Counted from the first letter of the stretch, positions 13,209 through 24,638 are shown. The stretch is DNA of 64,000 nt from Neospora caninum Liverpool (GCF_000208865.1 NC_018395.1:4388839-4452838); one strand, 5' to 3'. The notes: a model not told the origin generated them from the letters alone. Translations and numbers: made by a program.

Positions 13209-14641
13209 AACCCTAGACAAAGGAATCCTTGCTCATCTCAGTCTCAGCTGTGGAAAACGGAGGGCGCCGGCCTCCTGGACGAAAGAAGTGCTTTTCAGGT
13301 TCTCGCTCAAGGTGAGTTTGCGCTGTAACGAGGATGCGTGCATCGAGCAATATCTTTATATGCGTATTTCGATGTAGAGGCGGAGAAAGAGAATGCGAAA
13401 GGAGATGGGGACAGATGTTACTTGGGCAATCGAGATGGACTACTGAGTACCTCACGGAGCTTCTGGAACGTTGGGGCGGAAGTTTTCTGATGTGCTCGTG
13501 TAAAACCGACGTTTGTGAAGTGTCCGTAGCGTTCACTACTTAGCAATGGCTGATGCTTTTGGCGGATCGTACAAATTGACGGCTTAAGGCAGAATATATT
13601 GCATAGCTTTTCTCCAATTCCGCTGGAAAAACGCCTAGTTTTCTCATAAGGAGAGGAACAAACACCGAGTACACAGATCTCAGGAACCTTCCATGGGAGC
13701 GCGTCGAATCCCGCGCTCGCCGTCTAGATTTGGAAAAGGCGAAGAGAGTGATCTCGCTATCGTCCAGGCAATTCGGTGCAAAGCATGACTTTGGTTTCCT
13801 TCGCAGAAACTACACTGAATTCGGGGAAAAGGAGGCCGGCGCCATGTTCTTTTGTTCTGCCGCTCTGCTGTCCCTCGCGCAGTTTTCCAACCACGTCCTC
13901 GGGTAAGATGGAGCGCTTTCACCCGGACGGTCCCTTTTAGATTGGCGCTTGCCTTTACGACTCGACATGAAAGAAAAGCTTACGTAAAGAAACGAGCAAC
14001 CAACTGTGTTTTCAATTCACGCGGCTTCTCCTAATTGCTTTAACAGGAACGATCGCCGAAAACATAGAGCGGTCCTTCTCTAGGGGAGGCTCAGATCGGA
14101 ATCCTGAAGGTATAAGGTTTGACAAGAGGGCTGACAAAGCTTTGCGCTGCGTCTTGTGAAAAGACGATCTGGGTGTTTATTGACTTCGTTGCGCGTACAG
14201 CGTCCGTCGTCCACTGGCGTGCGTTTTAAAGCATTCTTCAGTATCTTTGCTAGTCGAGCAACAATGTATCATCCCCAAAAATTGTGGAGGAAGGAAGAAA
14301 GGAAAAACGTCACAGGGACTTCTGTTCAGACTCAATAACGTCTACAAACCCGCATGCATCCTAAGAACACGCAACTGCGCTTGTCGTTTTGGACAGGGCT
14401 TTCACCCCCCAGAAACGAAAAGCTTGTTACCGCAATTCATATAGCAAGTCAATCCAAGCGAAATCCATTGGGTGGCAGGGAGGTGGGGAAATGTCGTACG
14501 ACGCTGGGAGCGACGAGATGCAAGTTTCATTTTCTTTCAACAACCGGTACATGAGACACGTGTCCTTTTGCGGCAAAACCGGGCACGCTTTTCATCTGAG
14601 ACCTCGGTACTTCGCCGTCATTGTGTCCCGAAACGAAAGAC
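13209..14641. other. Spacer between divergent genes
   Basis: Presumed promoter region between the LRRC23 gene (-) and the gap-interrupted acidic gene (+). A short + strand ATG at 13844 gives a hydrophobic stretch (MFFCSAALLSLAQFSNHVLG) directly followed by a GTAAGA donor. It could be a leader exon, but no phase-matched partner was found. Nothing else convincing. Confidence 0.5.
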
Positions 14642-16154
14642 ATGACGGACGAGTTCGTATCGACAGGAGATTTCTTAAATCCTAGTAACGGGTTGCCGCC
14701 GGAGTTAATTCCCAGTCCAGGGGATGACGACGAGGTCTACCCTCCCGCTGATTCACAAGTGGAAGCGGCTGGGGCACATCATGGGGCTTCTCTCCACATA
14801 ACTCCGAGACTGGATCTCTGTAATCTTCAGCTCTCAGAGACAGATGCAATCGACATTGCTCAGGCAGGCAGCATTTCTTTGCAGCTGGCCGATACGAAAA
14901 ATGCCGTTAGACGTGATCGGCAGGCACGGACAGCTCTTCCCGCTCCAGAACCCTCTCAGCTGAACTCTGAGGAGGGGAAGTTTGACACAGGTAGCAGCCA
15001 TAGCAGTCCTTCCGTAAACCCTCAAGCAGGTGAAAGGTTAGAGTTGTCCTACCGCAAAAACTCGATGAAGGATGCTGTGGCTGTCTCTCCTTCGGCAAAG
15101 AGAGTATCCATTCTCGAACACGAACACCGCAAGAGCAGTTCATCGTCTTTGGCCGTCGACAACTCCTCCGGCACATGTCCCGAAAAGGAACCATTAACGC
15201 GGCCGATTTCTGCCCTTCTGGAGNNNNNNNNNNNNNNNNNNNNNNNNNNNNNNNNNNNNNNNNNNNNNNNNNNNNNNNNNNNNNNNNNNNNNNNNNNNNN
15301 NNNNNNNNNNNNNNNNNNNNNNNCGGACAGAGGAGCCAGGAAATGGAAACAAAGAAGACTCGGAGGCAGGAAACGACTCTGAGGGTACAGATGAAGGGGA
15401 TGAGGGAAACGGAAATAGTGAGGAAGAAGTCAACGACTACGAAAACCAAGGACAGGGGGAACATCGCGATGACGGCGAACAGAACGGCGCACTTTGTGAT
15501 GGCGGAGTCGACGGTTCAGCAACAAAGGAATGTGTCACAAAAAATGGATTTCCTGTTGAGAGCGAAATACTAATCAGCGGAGAACTCAAAGACGTAGACG
15601 AATGTGAACTGAGATACAACATGCGAACGGGAGTGTTCACGAAAGTTCTGCCTACGAAGCGGCCGGCCAGACAGGCGCGCTCTGTGCCCAACACGTCATT
15701 TCACAACAGAGAGCAAAACTCTCTGCACTCTGAATGGATTTTCCCGTGGGACACAAAACGCGACGTAGATGTGTTTGCTACTTCAACCAAAGCTTCGCCC
15801 GAGATGGGTCACGGAACTCGTTCACCCGGAAGCAAAAACGAGGAGTCTCTCTCCAGCCAACGCGCTCGCGGTGGAGTTCGGAGTTTTTCCTCCCTAAAAA
15901 AGACTCATTTGCAGCGGTTTCAGGAAAAGGAAAGAGAAGAAGATAAACACTTAGACGCTCTCGTGAAAGAAGGACAACGCGAAGCCCATTTCGACTGCTT
16001 GAAAAAAATGGCCGAAGCAAATGAATGGTCGCAACTGCTGAACCTGAATACTGTTTATCGGGCTTTCAAAAGCAGAGACGGGAAGCTAGCATGCCACGTT
16101 TATGACGGACAGTCGTATATAAAACGGCTTACAATGGATGTAGGTCTACCTTGA
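14642..16154 (+). CDS. Acidic coccidian protein of unknown function, interrupted by assembly gap
   Basis: An open frame runs from ATG 14642 (first in-frame Met after an in-frame TGA at 14597) to the gap at 15224; an open frame resumes exactly at 15324 and ends at TGA 16152-16154. The left part ends on a complete codon and the right part starts on one, so the 100 Ns probably stand for a missing in-frame stretch. The N-terminal part is Ser/Pro/Glu-rich and disordered. After the gap it is a Glu/Asn/Gly/Asp low-complexity tract, which probably caused the assembly break. The last 90 residues are predicted helical and charged (THLQRFQEKEREEDKHLDAL), then a compact end containing LNLNTVYRAFKSRDGK and DGQSYIKRL. 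No signal peptide or membrane span. I recognise no domain. Upstream exons are possible. Confidence 0.82.
15224..15323. other. Assembly gap 1 (100 N)
   Basis: Exactly 100 Ns, the usual placeholder for unknown length. It falls inside the coding region of the 14642-16154 gene, at the edge of an acidic low-complexity tract. Confidence 0.99.
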
Positions 16155-17446
16155 AACATATTCGTCTTCCCGAAAAGGGGAAAGAATGACCGGTACATGA
16201 AGCTGCCTGACCGACACAAACTGTAGTGATCTTGAGAGACACAGGGAAGGATAAAACGGGTGGGTTGTTCCCCTGCGTAACGAAAAAGAAACAATTAAGT
16301 AGGGCGTGTTGTCCAACAGCTATGCTTCACCAAGCACCATCTGAAGACAGACGTGTAATGGGTCCACATGACACAGATCTTTGTACTAACCCGTATGCAC
16401 GTTTATACATATATGTACATATATATATATATGTACTGAGGATGTGTTTCTGCACAACGATGGATCTGTTGATTCAGAAAGCCACCAATCCATACAAAGA
16501 GGACATTCTTACTCGTTAGTGTTCTTTGTAATTTAGAAGCAGCTCCGAAAACGAAAACTGTCCCTCGAACCTCTCAGAAACGACTTTCCGGAAGTTTCGT
16601 TTTCTGCGTCTTTTCCTCTTCTCTCCAGGTGTTTGTGTCATACGAATATCCTCGGATCAAACGGATTTTTTCTCTCTTCTGTCCCTTTGTCAATATCCAA
16701 CCGGTTCCGGCAGTAAGTTCTTTTCTTGGGTGGATCTCCAGAAAGGCGACTGGCCAACAAGGGAAGCGACCGCCTGAGAGACAACCGAGTTCCTATCGGT
16801 CTGTATCAACAACGGAAGCATAAGCCACATGCCAGTTAAGACAATCCGACGGATATACAGGCAACACATAGCGTACTCCCATATGTTTTGGCGAGCCCCA
16901 GCAGACGCGTTCAGTACCACAGAGGCCATATCAACACTTTCTCCTACCGCGAATCGAACTTTTTTCTCGACACCTTGCTCTACAAGCATTACGAAAGGAA
17001 AGCATCGCACCGACAGCAACACACACAGGCAAGATGCGTGCGGTCTCTTTGAAGAACTAAAAACATCGGGTTTCTGCTTCGTCTGAGGAGGCGCAGTTCC
17101 GGTTACACCCAAACTGTTGTAACACATCACCCTGCTAAAGCCAAAAGACACCCGGAGAGAAAATAATCTATGGCTTTACCGGGAACCTCCGTGCAGTAAG
17201 GAATTGCCATAGGACTTGTACGGCAGGAAATGATTGTGTTGGTTTCCCTAGTCGCGTGTTTTTGTCGAACGTTTCGCACCCCCTTCGCCGGTCTCGGAAT
17301 CTACCTTTCGATTCAGTCTACTTCCGTGTCTTGGTAGAGACCGCAGATGCATGCAATTCTCGGGTGCTGTTTTTTCGAAGGGCGCGGCCCGCCATGGTCC
17401 CTGGTTCACAAGTGCGTCTGACATCTATCCTTTCGCCTTCCCCCAG
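16155..17446. other. Region of unresolved exons
   Basis: Contains candidate 5' exons of the small + strand gene (next entry). It also has a minus-strand open frame 16690-17151, 153 codons with two hydrophobic stretches (about residues 41-56 and 96-115), which has no partner exon or recognised family. An AT run lies near 16411-16435. I could not decide which strand is real between 16740 and 17150. Confidence 0.4.
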
Positions 17447-17617
17447 GTTTCCCCGAAGTCTTTGGATGAGGCACAGAGTCGGAAAAAACGGATTTCTGAG
17501 CTCCAAAATGTTCTGCTGGCGACGATTCAACTCACGAGAACTATTCGTGAACAACTGGAGATTATGCAGCGCAACGGCAGCGATGTTCCGCACGCCCTCC
17601 AGCTGAAAATCGGATAA
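16451..17617 (+). CDS. Small spliced gene; only the terminal coiled-coil exon is well supported
   Basis: The terminal exon 17447-17617 follows a strong acceptor (CTTCCCCCAG) and encodes 56 residues starting VSPKSLDEAQSRKKRISELQ, an amphipathic helix, then TRTIREQLEIMQRNG, ending at TAA 17615-17617. Possible upstream exons: one beginning near ATG 16460 (MDLLIQKATNPYKEDIL) with a GTTAGTG donor, and one after the acceptor at 16627-16628 that contains SLCQYPTGSGSKFFSW before a GTGGAT donor. The latter resembles the end of a GRF zinc finger (Cys, then FFxW), but the Cys spacing is poor. Joined, this is a protein of about 110 residues with a helix at the C-terminus. Function unknown; exon 1 and 2 assignments are guesses. 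Confidence 0.42.
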
Positions 17618-18265
17618 GCATGTGTGTGTGTATGAAAACCAACGAAAACAAGGGTGCCTAAAGTAGTCTGTGGATTCAAACCGTTTACATACATGTCCTG
17701 TTCATGGCGCTTCCGGAACCCCGACCCCATCCTCGCCGCATTGCAGGCAACGCAGAGAAGTGGTGTAGTGCGTCTCTCTCGTGAAGCCATTGAGCTCTGC
17801 ATTGCTCCTTATCTGAAGTGGAAACGGGCGTTTTTCTCGGTAGATTGTCCACAAACCCCCTTGACAAGACAGCGTGTGCCTCTGACCCATTTGCGACGGA
17901 ACAACAGAGGCGTTCCCCTCGAAAATAGCTCGGCTGTTTTCCGCTGCTGTCAACGAGAACGAGACAAATAAAAGACCGCTTGGGTAGTGAGTGGTCGGGG
18001 GAAATATAACCGACAACTTACCACCAACCATCGCATGATTTACGTTGTACGCGTTTCTTCAACTAGGGTAAAGATCCAAAAATTTCTGCAGTCATGCACG
18101 TAACTCTGACTGTACTGGTTTCCTGCGCTCTCTGTGGACACGCACGGAAGGACTTTCCTTCTGCTAGCTTCTCCATCGTTGCTTCGGAACGGGGAGAACG
18201 TTAGGGAAACATCTCCAGAGAGTCGGTTGTAAACCCTCTCAATCGGCGAAGAAACTCGTGATGCT
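17618..18265. other. Region without a resolved gene
   Basis: Open frames exist on both strands (+ 17654-17971; - 18040-18354) with amino-acid composition compatible with coding, but neither has a convincing start, splice pattern or family similarity. Confidence 0.4.
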
Positions 18266-18641
18266 ATGTCCCGATCCGTCGTGCGCGTGCTGGAGGCACA
18301 CCACGAAACGCGAACCTCTCTCTGTTTGTCGTCCGAAATTCGAGATGAACTCAAGGAGACTTAGCTACAGAATTCTTCTATGGAAGAAACTAGAATGCAG
18401 AGGCAGAATCAGCTGTCTCGCTTGCTCGCCTCTTTCTTAGGATGAAAGACTGTCCGACGTTGCCTCCTTGCTCGAATTGCTCGCTCGTGTACTCTCTGAG
18501 CAGTACGAGACGGACAAACAACATATGATGACATCTCGTCCTGTAGTCAGCCTCTCATGCCGGTCTGTACGAACGTCGCAAGAGAACGACCGCTCAAGGC
18601 CAGATGAGTTTTGCCTCCACACATCGCATGCTAAAAACTAG
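18266..18641 (+). pseudogene. Decayed or intron-split coding remnant in the first repeat copy
   Basis: From ATG 18266 a frame reads MSRSVVRVLEAHHETRTSLC and on to RDELKET, then a TAG (18362-18364). The same frame continues as SSMEETRMQRQNQLSRLLAS and hits a TGA just after 18440. A shifted frame from 18441, directly after a good acceptor-like CTTTCTTAG, reads DERLSDVASLLELLARVLSE to a TAG at 18639-18641. All three pieces look like one charged helical protein broken by a stop and a shift. Either it is a pseudogene, or a short-exon gene whose donors I cannot find. Confidence 0.4.
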
Positions 18642-18938
18642 CATGCAAAAGCTGCGGAGTCACCGTCCGCGCCAGGACCAGCGGTCTCTTTTTGCCGGAA
18701 GAATTTCCACGCAGCACGCCACAGACGGCGTCCAGGGTTCTAACTCCTCCCCGAGCCTCACATGCGAAACAATGAGACTCCCATGAAAACTGCTGTATCC
18801 TAGGACAACATGACAGAGCAACCAGGAAACGGTTTCGAGTTAAGCCTCGGAGAAAAATCGGCTTCGTCACTCTCGCTGGTCGTGCTCGGCCCCTAATGGC
18901 GATGGCATGCATGCATACATGCTGTTGCTGTGAAATCG

Positions 18939-19038
18939 NNNNNNNNNNNNNNNNNNNNNNNNNNNNNNNNNNNNNNNNNNNNNNNNNNNNNNNNNNNNNN
19001 NNNNNNNNNNNNNNNNNNNNNNNNNNNNNNNNNNNNNN
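18939..19038. other. Assembly gap 2 (100 N)
   Basis: Exactly 100 Ns, lying precisely between the two copies of the duplicated unit. Confidence 0.99.
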
Positions 19039-19525
19039 CTACAGAATTCTTCTATGGAAGAAACTAGAATGCAGAGGCAGAATCTTCTGTCTCGCTTGCT
19101 CGCCTCTTTCTTTGGATGAAAGACTGTCCCCGTTGCCTCCTGCTCAATTCTGCTGTGTACCTTGACATACTGACGGAAAAAAATAGATGCATCTCTCCTT
19201 GTCACCTACACCCGTCTTAGACGTGCAAAAACGCCCTCAGGCAATGATTTTCGCCAACATGCATCTAAAAACAGCAGCAAAAGTGCGGAGTCACCGTCCG
19301 CGCCAGGACTAGCGGTCTCTTTTTACCGCAAAAATTTCCACGCAGCACCCCACAGACGACAACCAGGGTTCTAAAACCTCCCCGAGCCTCAACTGAGAAA
19401 CAGTGAGACTCCCTGAAAACTGCTGAATCCTAGAACAACAAACAAGCAACCAGGAAAGGTTTCGAGGAAAGACCGGAGAGCTATCAACTTCGTCACTCTC
19501 GCTGGTCGTGCACTGGTTTCTTTTT

Positions 19526-19548
19526 TGCATGCATGCATGCATGCATGC
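19526..19548. repeat. (TGCA)n tract
   Basis: Perfect TGCATGCATGC array inside repeat copy 2; copy 1 has a shorter, degenerate version at 18905-18921. TGCATGC is a well-known palindromic motif in apicomplexan promoters, but here it sits inside a duplicated unit. Confidence 0.9.
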
Positions 19549-19566
19549 TGTTGCTGTTGAAATCAG

Positions 19567-20249
19567 TCACGACTTCCGAACCAGGGACCGGTGCGGGGCG
19601 TTTTTCTTTCCTTGCATCTCCGTCTCAACGCGTCTGTTTTTAAGTTTTCGTTTCAAATCGCTCGCTTTTTTTCGACTGCATTCAACGCTTTGACGCTCAA
19701 AGGCGAAGAGCACAGCCGGCACAGGAAACCTGCTGTGTGCCCCGCATCGTATCCGCGGTTGGTCTTTGCTGGCGTTTTCGTCCTGTTTCCGCTTTTCCCT
19801 TGAGCTTCCTTTTCTCCTTTTCCTGTCCGCCGTCCCTTTTTCTATTCTCCCTCTTCAATCCTCTCGCAGAGGCTCGTTTTCGGGCAACTCTGTTTCTGGA
19901 GAGAACGCGGTGTCTGTCTGTCTGTCCTAGCGTCAATCTTTGCGAGCGCAGCCAGCGTCATTTGCAACGACGCTGCTTCTCGTCGTGGTAAAACAAGTTT
20001 GAAACAACTCTGGTCTGCTCTTTCACCAGGAAACATCTTTTCGGGAATTTGTGGGTACAACGCGATTGGCAACAGCTCTGAGGTCCTCGACCTCTCGAAC
20101 GACAGGATCATGGAAATCTAGACCGGCAAAGCGATATCCACCGTCCGGACAGTGACCCCGATCTCGACGCACGCGCCGCTACATGCATATTTAGGCAGCC
20201 TCTTGTTTGTGTGAAGCTGTTTGACGAGTCGTGTTCTTCGGCCCAGACA
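19567..20249. other. Upstream region of NIP7
   Basis: About 680 bases between the duplicated segment and the NIP7 start, with long pyrimidine-rich stretches (19780-19860). It probably holds the NIP7 promoter and 5' UTR. No ORF with coding character. Confidence 0.6.
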
Positions 20250-21420
20250 ATGCGGCAACTCACGGAAGAGGAAGTCAAGCTCGTCTTCGAGAAACTTTCC
20301 AAGTTGTAGGCTTTTGCTCTGCGTGTTTCTTCCGTCTTTTGTTTCCTCTTTTTCCCTTGCCTTTTCTTCTCTTCACGGAACGCGTAGCAAGATTTCTTCC
20401 TCGGACCCGTCCCCTCGAGAAATTGTGCCGCTTGCCGTGCTCCTCCTCTCTTCTCATTTGAGTGCCTGCCTTTCTCCCTCTTCTGCTTTTCTACTCTGTA
20501 GTGTCTTCGGCGTCCAGTCGAATCGTCTCTGTTCTTCACCCCCAACAGCCGTTACATCACCAGCTTGGGCAAACGATGTGTGGATCTCCCCAGGTGTCGG
20601 TCTTTGGATCTGGACTGTTTTTCTTGCTCCTGAGTCTGTGCAAATAAGCTCGTATTTAGCCACGCTTCCCTCCTCACGGTGACGAAGTTAATACACATTT
20701 GTATATATATATATATATTCAATAGGTTGCATGCGTGATGCGTCTATTTCTGCACGCCGTTAATCTTCCCCAGCTTTACGGAGCGGGAATGAGCAGAAAG
20801 CTTTGTACTTTTCGGCCTTTCTGGAAGAGCTTGGAGCCGGATACTGGTCCGCGTCTGACTCCGAGTCATTGTTTTTGCCGTCTCTACAAATCTATATATT
20901 ATATATAGATGCACATGTTTATACATAAAAATATGTCCGTTTCTGAGTGTTCATCTCCGGGAACAGCACACAGTGCGTACCTACCGATTTTACATATGAA
21001 TGCGTATCGGCATTTGCGTTCGAAGGTGCTCTGTTAGGGTCAAGTGAACATGCAAGTCGCGCCCGCAGCGCTCGAAAGACGTAGGCATTGGAAAGGCATG
21101 CAAGAAAACCAACACAGCCGCTTTTCACGCGTCCATCCATAAGCAACCTTTCTCTTTTTTTCCTGCAGTGTCGGAACAAATTTAATGCAGATCGTGGATA
21201 ACCAGGAAGACCCGCATGTCTTCCGGCTTCACCACGACCGTGTCTTCTACATGAGGTGAGAACCTCCGGAACATGACGACTTTCAGGCAAGAAGAGGCGC
21301 GTCGAAATGCAATATCTGCTCGCATCCCTGTGCGCTTAGGTTATTCCACATCGGTTATGTTCTAGGCGTTTTACAAGCACCAGTTATATATAAATATAGC
21401 GTATGACACATCACATCTTC

Positions 21421-21466
<46 letters not shown>

Positions 21467-21493
21467 GCGTGAGCCCATGCGCGCGTCATACAT

Positions 21494-21536
<43 letters not shown>

Positions 21537-22643
21537 TCGCAAGGTATAGAGAGCGAGACGATGCCTTGAGAAACAGCTTTGCTGCGTGACAGGCGGAGAC
21601 GAGGCCAGAGCTGCAGAGAAGAACAGCGGGGTTTCGTCGTGGATGTGCATACCGTACGAGAAAAGGCGGCGTTAGATATCTGTTCAGGCATGCGGCGCCG
21701 AGCTGGTCTAGGGAGACGCTTCTTCAGAGTCGGTCCGCATGAGTCGTAGACAAGATTGGCACGAATTGCATTGAGAAGAGCTTTGCGTTTCGGTATGTGG
21801 ATGTACAGCGAGAAAGTGTTGAAGATGGCGGGCTGCATTCCTCGAAAGAGTCTGGTGAGTCGCGTACGAGTCAAGTCCCGTGAAACCAGGGGAGTGTTTC
21901 ACGTCCTGCAGACTGTAAGGCCTCCCTCCTTGACCTCGCCTTTTCTGTGGACGGATCCCCTGCGTCTGTTCCCTTTTCGTCCATGACCTCGCCGCGTTCG
22001 GGCTCTTCTTTCGATCCGTCACTTCGAGTGTCCTCTCTGTCTACTCCACATTTCGCCGTGGATCTCTGTTCGTTGCTGTCCCCCGGCGCGGGTAGCGCGG
22101 CCTCTTCCCGAGCGAGTTCTGCCCCTCTGTGTCGACATCTCGTGTGCGTTCGTGTCGCTGTTTCCTGGTCTCTCAGCTTTTGGCGGGCGTGTGCCTGGGG
22201 AAGTTCACAAAGAGTCGGAAGTTCCGGTTGCAAGTCACAGCCCTCGATCTGATCGCCCGGTACGCCAAGTACCGGATTTGGGTCAAACCCGGAGGCGAGC
22301 AGTCGTACGTCTACGGCAACCACGTCATCAAGGTGAGAGAGGACCACACGTCCCCGAGCGATGCAAGGCGTCCACAGGCCTTTTGTGTGTCTGTGTGGGG
22401 CTCTATTACCGGAGTGCCGTGTGTGCTTGTCTTTGCGTCCAGCGGCACATCGGGCGAATCACAGCGGACATGCCACAGAACGCCGGAGTGTGCATTTGCT
22501 CTCTGAACAACGACTTGCCGCTCGGATTCGGCGTCGCAGCCAGAGCGACGCAAGACATTCACGCCGCTGACACAGAGGCCATCGCCGTTTACCATGTTGC
22601 AGACGTAGGCGAGTATCTTCGGGAAGAGGCGGATCTCGTGTAA
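20250..22643 (+). CDS. NIP7: 60S ribosome biogenesis protein NIP7
   Basis: Five phased exons: 20250-20305, 21169-21255, 21809-21854, 22177-22332 and 22443-22643, coding 181 residues (human NIP7 is 180). It starts [20 protein letters not shown] and continues [11 protein letters not shown]. The PUA domain occupies roughly residues 95-175, with [34 protein letters not shown] and [15 protein letters not shown], ending [13 protein letters not shown]7 is a nucleolar factor that binds pre-60S RNA through its PUA domain and is needed for 27S pre-rRNA processing. All junctions preserve the family sequence without gaps. Intron 2 (21256-21808) carries two long TA arrays. The neighbour downstream is convergent. 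Confidence 0.98.
21423..21534. repeat. Two (TA)n arrays in NIP7 intron 2
   Basis: TA dinucleotide arrays at about 21423-21464 and 21499-21534, separated by about 35 bases of unique sequence. Confidence 0.95.
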
Positions 22644-23302
22644 CGCGCAACCTAGTTCCCGAGGCCTCGCCAATTTCAAGACTCTCTGCCTGCCATGTTG
22701 AAACGTGAAAGGCCCTCAAACATACTCAGCTACTGGTATCTTCTTCCTGACAGCGTATGCGCGCCTACTTGTTCTCTGCCTACACATATCTTTCTGTTTC
22801 TCTGGTCTACTTCTAGCTCGTCTTCGCTTTTCCCGGCATCCAGTCTCTCGTAGAGCCGGAGTCTCGTGCATCTGAAAGCTGGTCACTTTTGAAGGGCGTC
22901 AGCGCCGTGCGTGGCTGTGTCTTTGCCTCAGTGGCGCGCAAGAACCTACGAGATGCCCTCCGTACATTTTCCGTTTTCTGTCACCTGCGCTCTTTTTGGG
23001 GCGGAGCCCCGCTTTCTGAACCTGCTCGGCGGGGGAGACGTGTGGAATCTATGCCTGACGTGAGACGGTCAATATCCATTTAAGGGTCCAGTGTTGACCG
23101 CGACTCTTCCCGAGAGAGTGGACAACCTACGGCAACGCGGGCATGTGCCGGTCTACGGCGGGGGCGGGGGAGCGTCTCGAGTCTCGCGGTTCCCTGTGAA
23201 GCGGGGCGTTCTGTGGGATGGTTTTTAGAGGACACACAAACAACGCCCAGTGCGTCTTCGGTACCTACAGTTCCTCTCACATGCGTCCTTAGACTGGTCG
23301 CT
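22644..23302. other. Convergent spacer
   Basis: 3' regions of NIP7 (+) and of the membrane-protein gene (-). No supported gene. Confidence 0.65.
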
Positions 23303-24421
23303 TCACCGGCTTTTGAGCAGGAACATCATGCGGCACATACACAGACAGGCAAGCAGGCCGATGATCATGGCCACCGCAATGGTGACCTGTACGATGACGT
23401 TCAGCTTCAAGAGACTCGTGAGGAAAACGCTCTCTGCCTCTGGAAAGTCCGTCAGAAGGACCACGGCCACGCGACGCGTCTCGTTCCTGAGAAAAACGCG
23501 AAACACAAAACATCAAACGGCAGTGATTTCCCGCGTCACCCCTTGATCGCGGTGACGCGCACGATGGGTCTTTTCGCTCCCGGTGAAGTCTCAGCAGCGA
23601 AAAAAAAGGGGGCGTTGGCGAGATTCCTTGCATTCGCGCGAGGCGAAAAAACGAGAGCACTGCGCAAAGGTGTGGTTCCCTCCATTGGGTCTGAGAGGAA
23701 TCAAAAAGGCACCTGGCCTGCTACCACGCCACGCGCCTGACAGACCTTAGCAGATGAGTGTGCTCGGTCGTGGGAGATTTCTCCAATGCCAAGTGCAAAG
23801 CTATGGCACAAGAACAGGGTATGCACAACCCCACGTGTCTAGATTTCATTCCCTCTCGGTCTCGAAAAAATGTGAGACTGCAGGCATCCGTTTCTCCAGT
23901 TGCGCGCAGAAAGACGCCGTCACAAAACGCTCGTTTTTCTCAGAGAAAAGTCTCGGGTTCCGCTTTTCGCCGCGCCATCGCCCCCAGCCGGTTTCCACTG
24001 ACTTGTAGAAGAAGGTGATGGGGACGTGTCGGAGTTCCTGCGTGAGCGCCTCGGCGTAACCCGCGACGTTGTCGACTTCCGTGTAGTTGAAGCGCATGAG
24101 AAATTCGGTGAATGGATTCAGAATTAAGAAATTGTCAGAGGCCGGAGGCGCCTCGTCACTCAAAAGTGCTGAATTCTGCTTCTTCTCGCCACCTGGGGCA
24201 GTCTGCTTCGGCTCGGTTTCCTCGGCCGGCGCTGCTGCAGAAGCGTCGCTGTGGCGCTGGACAAAAGCGTCGATATCCGCTGGCCTCGGCACTCGAAGAA
24301 CAGCCCGGTCGAGGAAAGCTGCGTTGAGAGGAAGTTGGCCATATCTCCCCACTCCGAAGACTACAAAATGGCTGTAGACCCAATAGCACACAGAAAACAC
24401 GTTCCACTCTGAGGCAGCCAT
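23303..24421 (-). CDS. Small membrane protein with C-terminal anchor, unknown function
   Basis: Two exons, 24003-24421 and 23303-23486, join in phase 2 to give 200 residues. The start is MAASEWNVFSVCYWVYSHFV, a hydrophobic N-terminus that may be a signal anchor. A loop rich in Ala, Pro and Glu (about residues 58-92) is followed by a conserved-looking block (FTEFLMRFNYTEVDNVAGYA, ALTQELRHVPITFFYK). Exon 2 continues NETRRVAVVLLTDFPEAESV, and residues about 172-196 form a clear transmembrane helix (VTIAVAMIIGLLACLC) ending in KSR. The likely topology is a loop between two membrane segments. I do not recognise the family. A G-rich tract sits directly upstream (24442-24465). Confidence 0.75.
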
Positions 24422-24441
24422 GTAGCTCTGCTCTTATTTCC

Positions 24442-24465
24442 GGGGGAGGGGGGGGGGAGGGGGAG
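24442..24465 (+). promoter_or_regulatory. Poly-G tract (potential G-quadruplex) upstream of the - strand membrane-protein gene
   Basis: The + strand reads G5-A-G10-A-G5 about 20 bases upstream of the ATG at 24421. In the transcript this would be a C-rich 5' leader; in DNA it is a candidate G-quadruplex. A promoter or leader role is inferred from position only. Confidence 0.45.
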
Positions 24466-24638
24466 AGTAGGACACCGACAGCTGTCCCTTGGACAGGCGC
24501 ATTTTCACGCCCTCACCCCAGATTTTTGTGCCCGTAGAAAAAGAGTTGAGAGGCCCGTCGAACGCTGCGGTCGCACGCTTTTGGCTAAAAGCATGGCCAT
24601 TCTACCGGATATATCTTGAGCGATCCTATTACACCTAT

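Larger units (their letters stand above)
18365..19566. repeat. Tandem segmental duplication flanking assembly gap 2
   Basis: Copy 1 spans about 18365-18938 and copy 2 about 19039-19566. Both begin CTACAGAATTCTTCTATGG and end with a TGCATGC-rich stretch followed by TGCTGTTGCTGT. The first about 115 bases and the last about 310 bases of the unit are closely similar. The middle (18480-18630 against 19140-19255) has diverged. Copy 2 starts immediately after the 100-N gap, so further copies may have been collapsed in assembly. Confidence 0.88.

Noticed and set aside
16690..17151. Minus-strand 153-codon ORF with two hydrophobic stretches as a membrane protein
   Set aside because: No splice partners or family similarity, and it overlaps the likely intron of the small + strand gene; kept only as a note in the region entry.
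20533..20594. Extra NIP7 exon ([13 protein letters not shown]) between exons 1 and 2
   Set aside because: Exon 1 to 21169 already joins in phase and gives the family sequence KLSKFVGTNL without a gap; adding this piece would insert unaligned residues.
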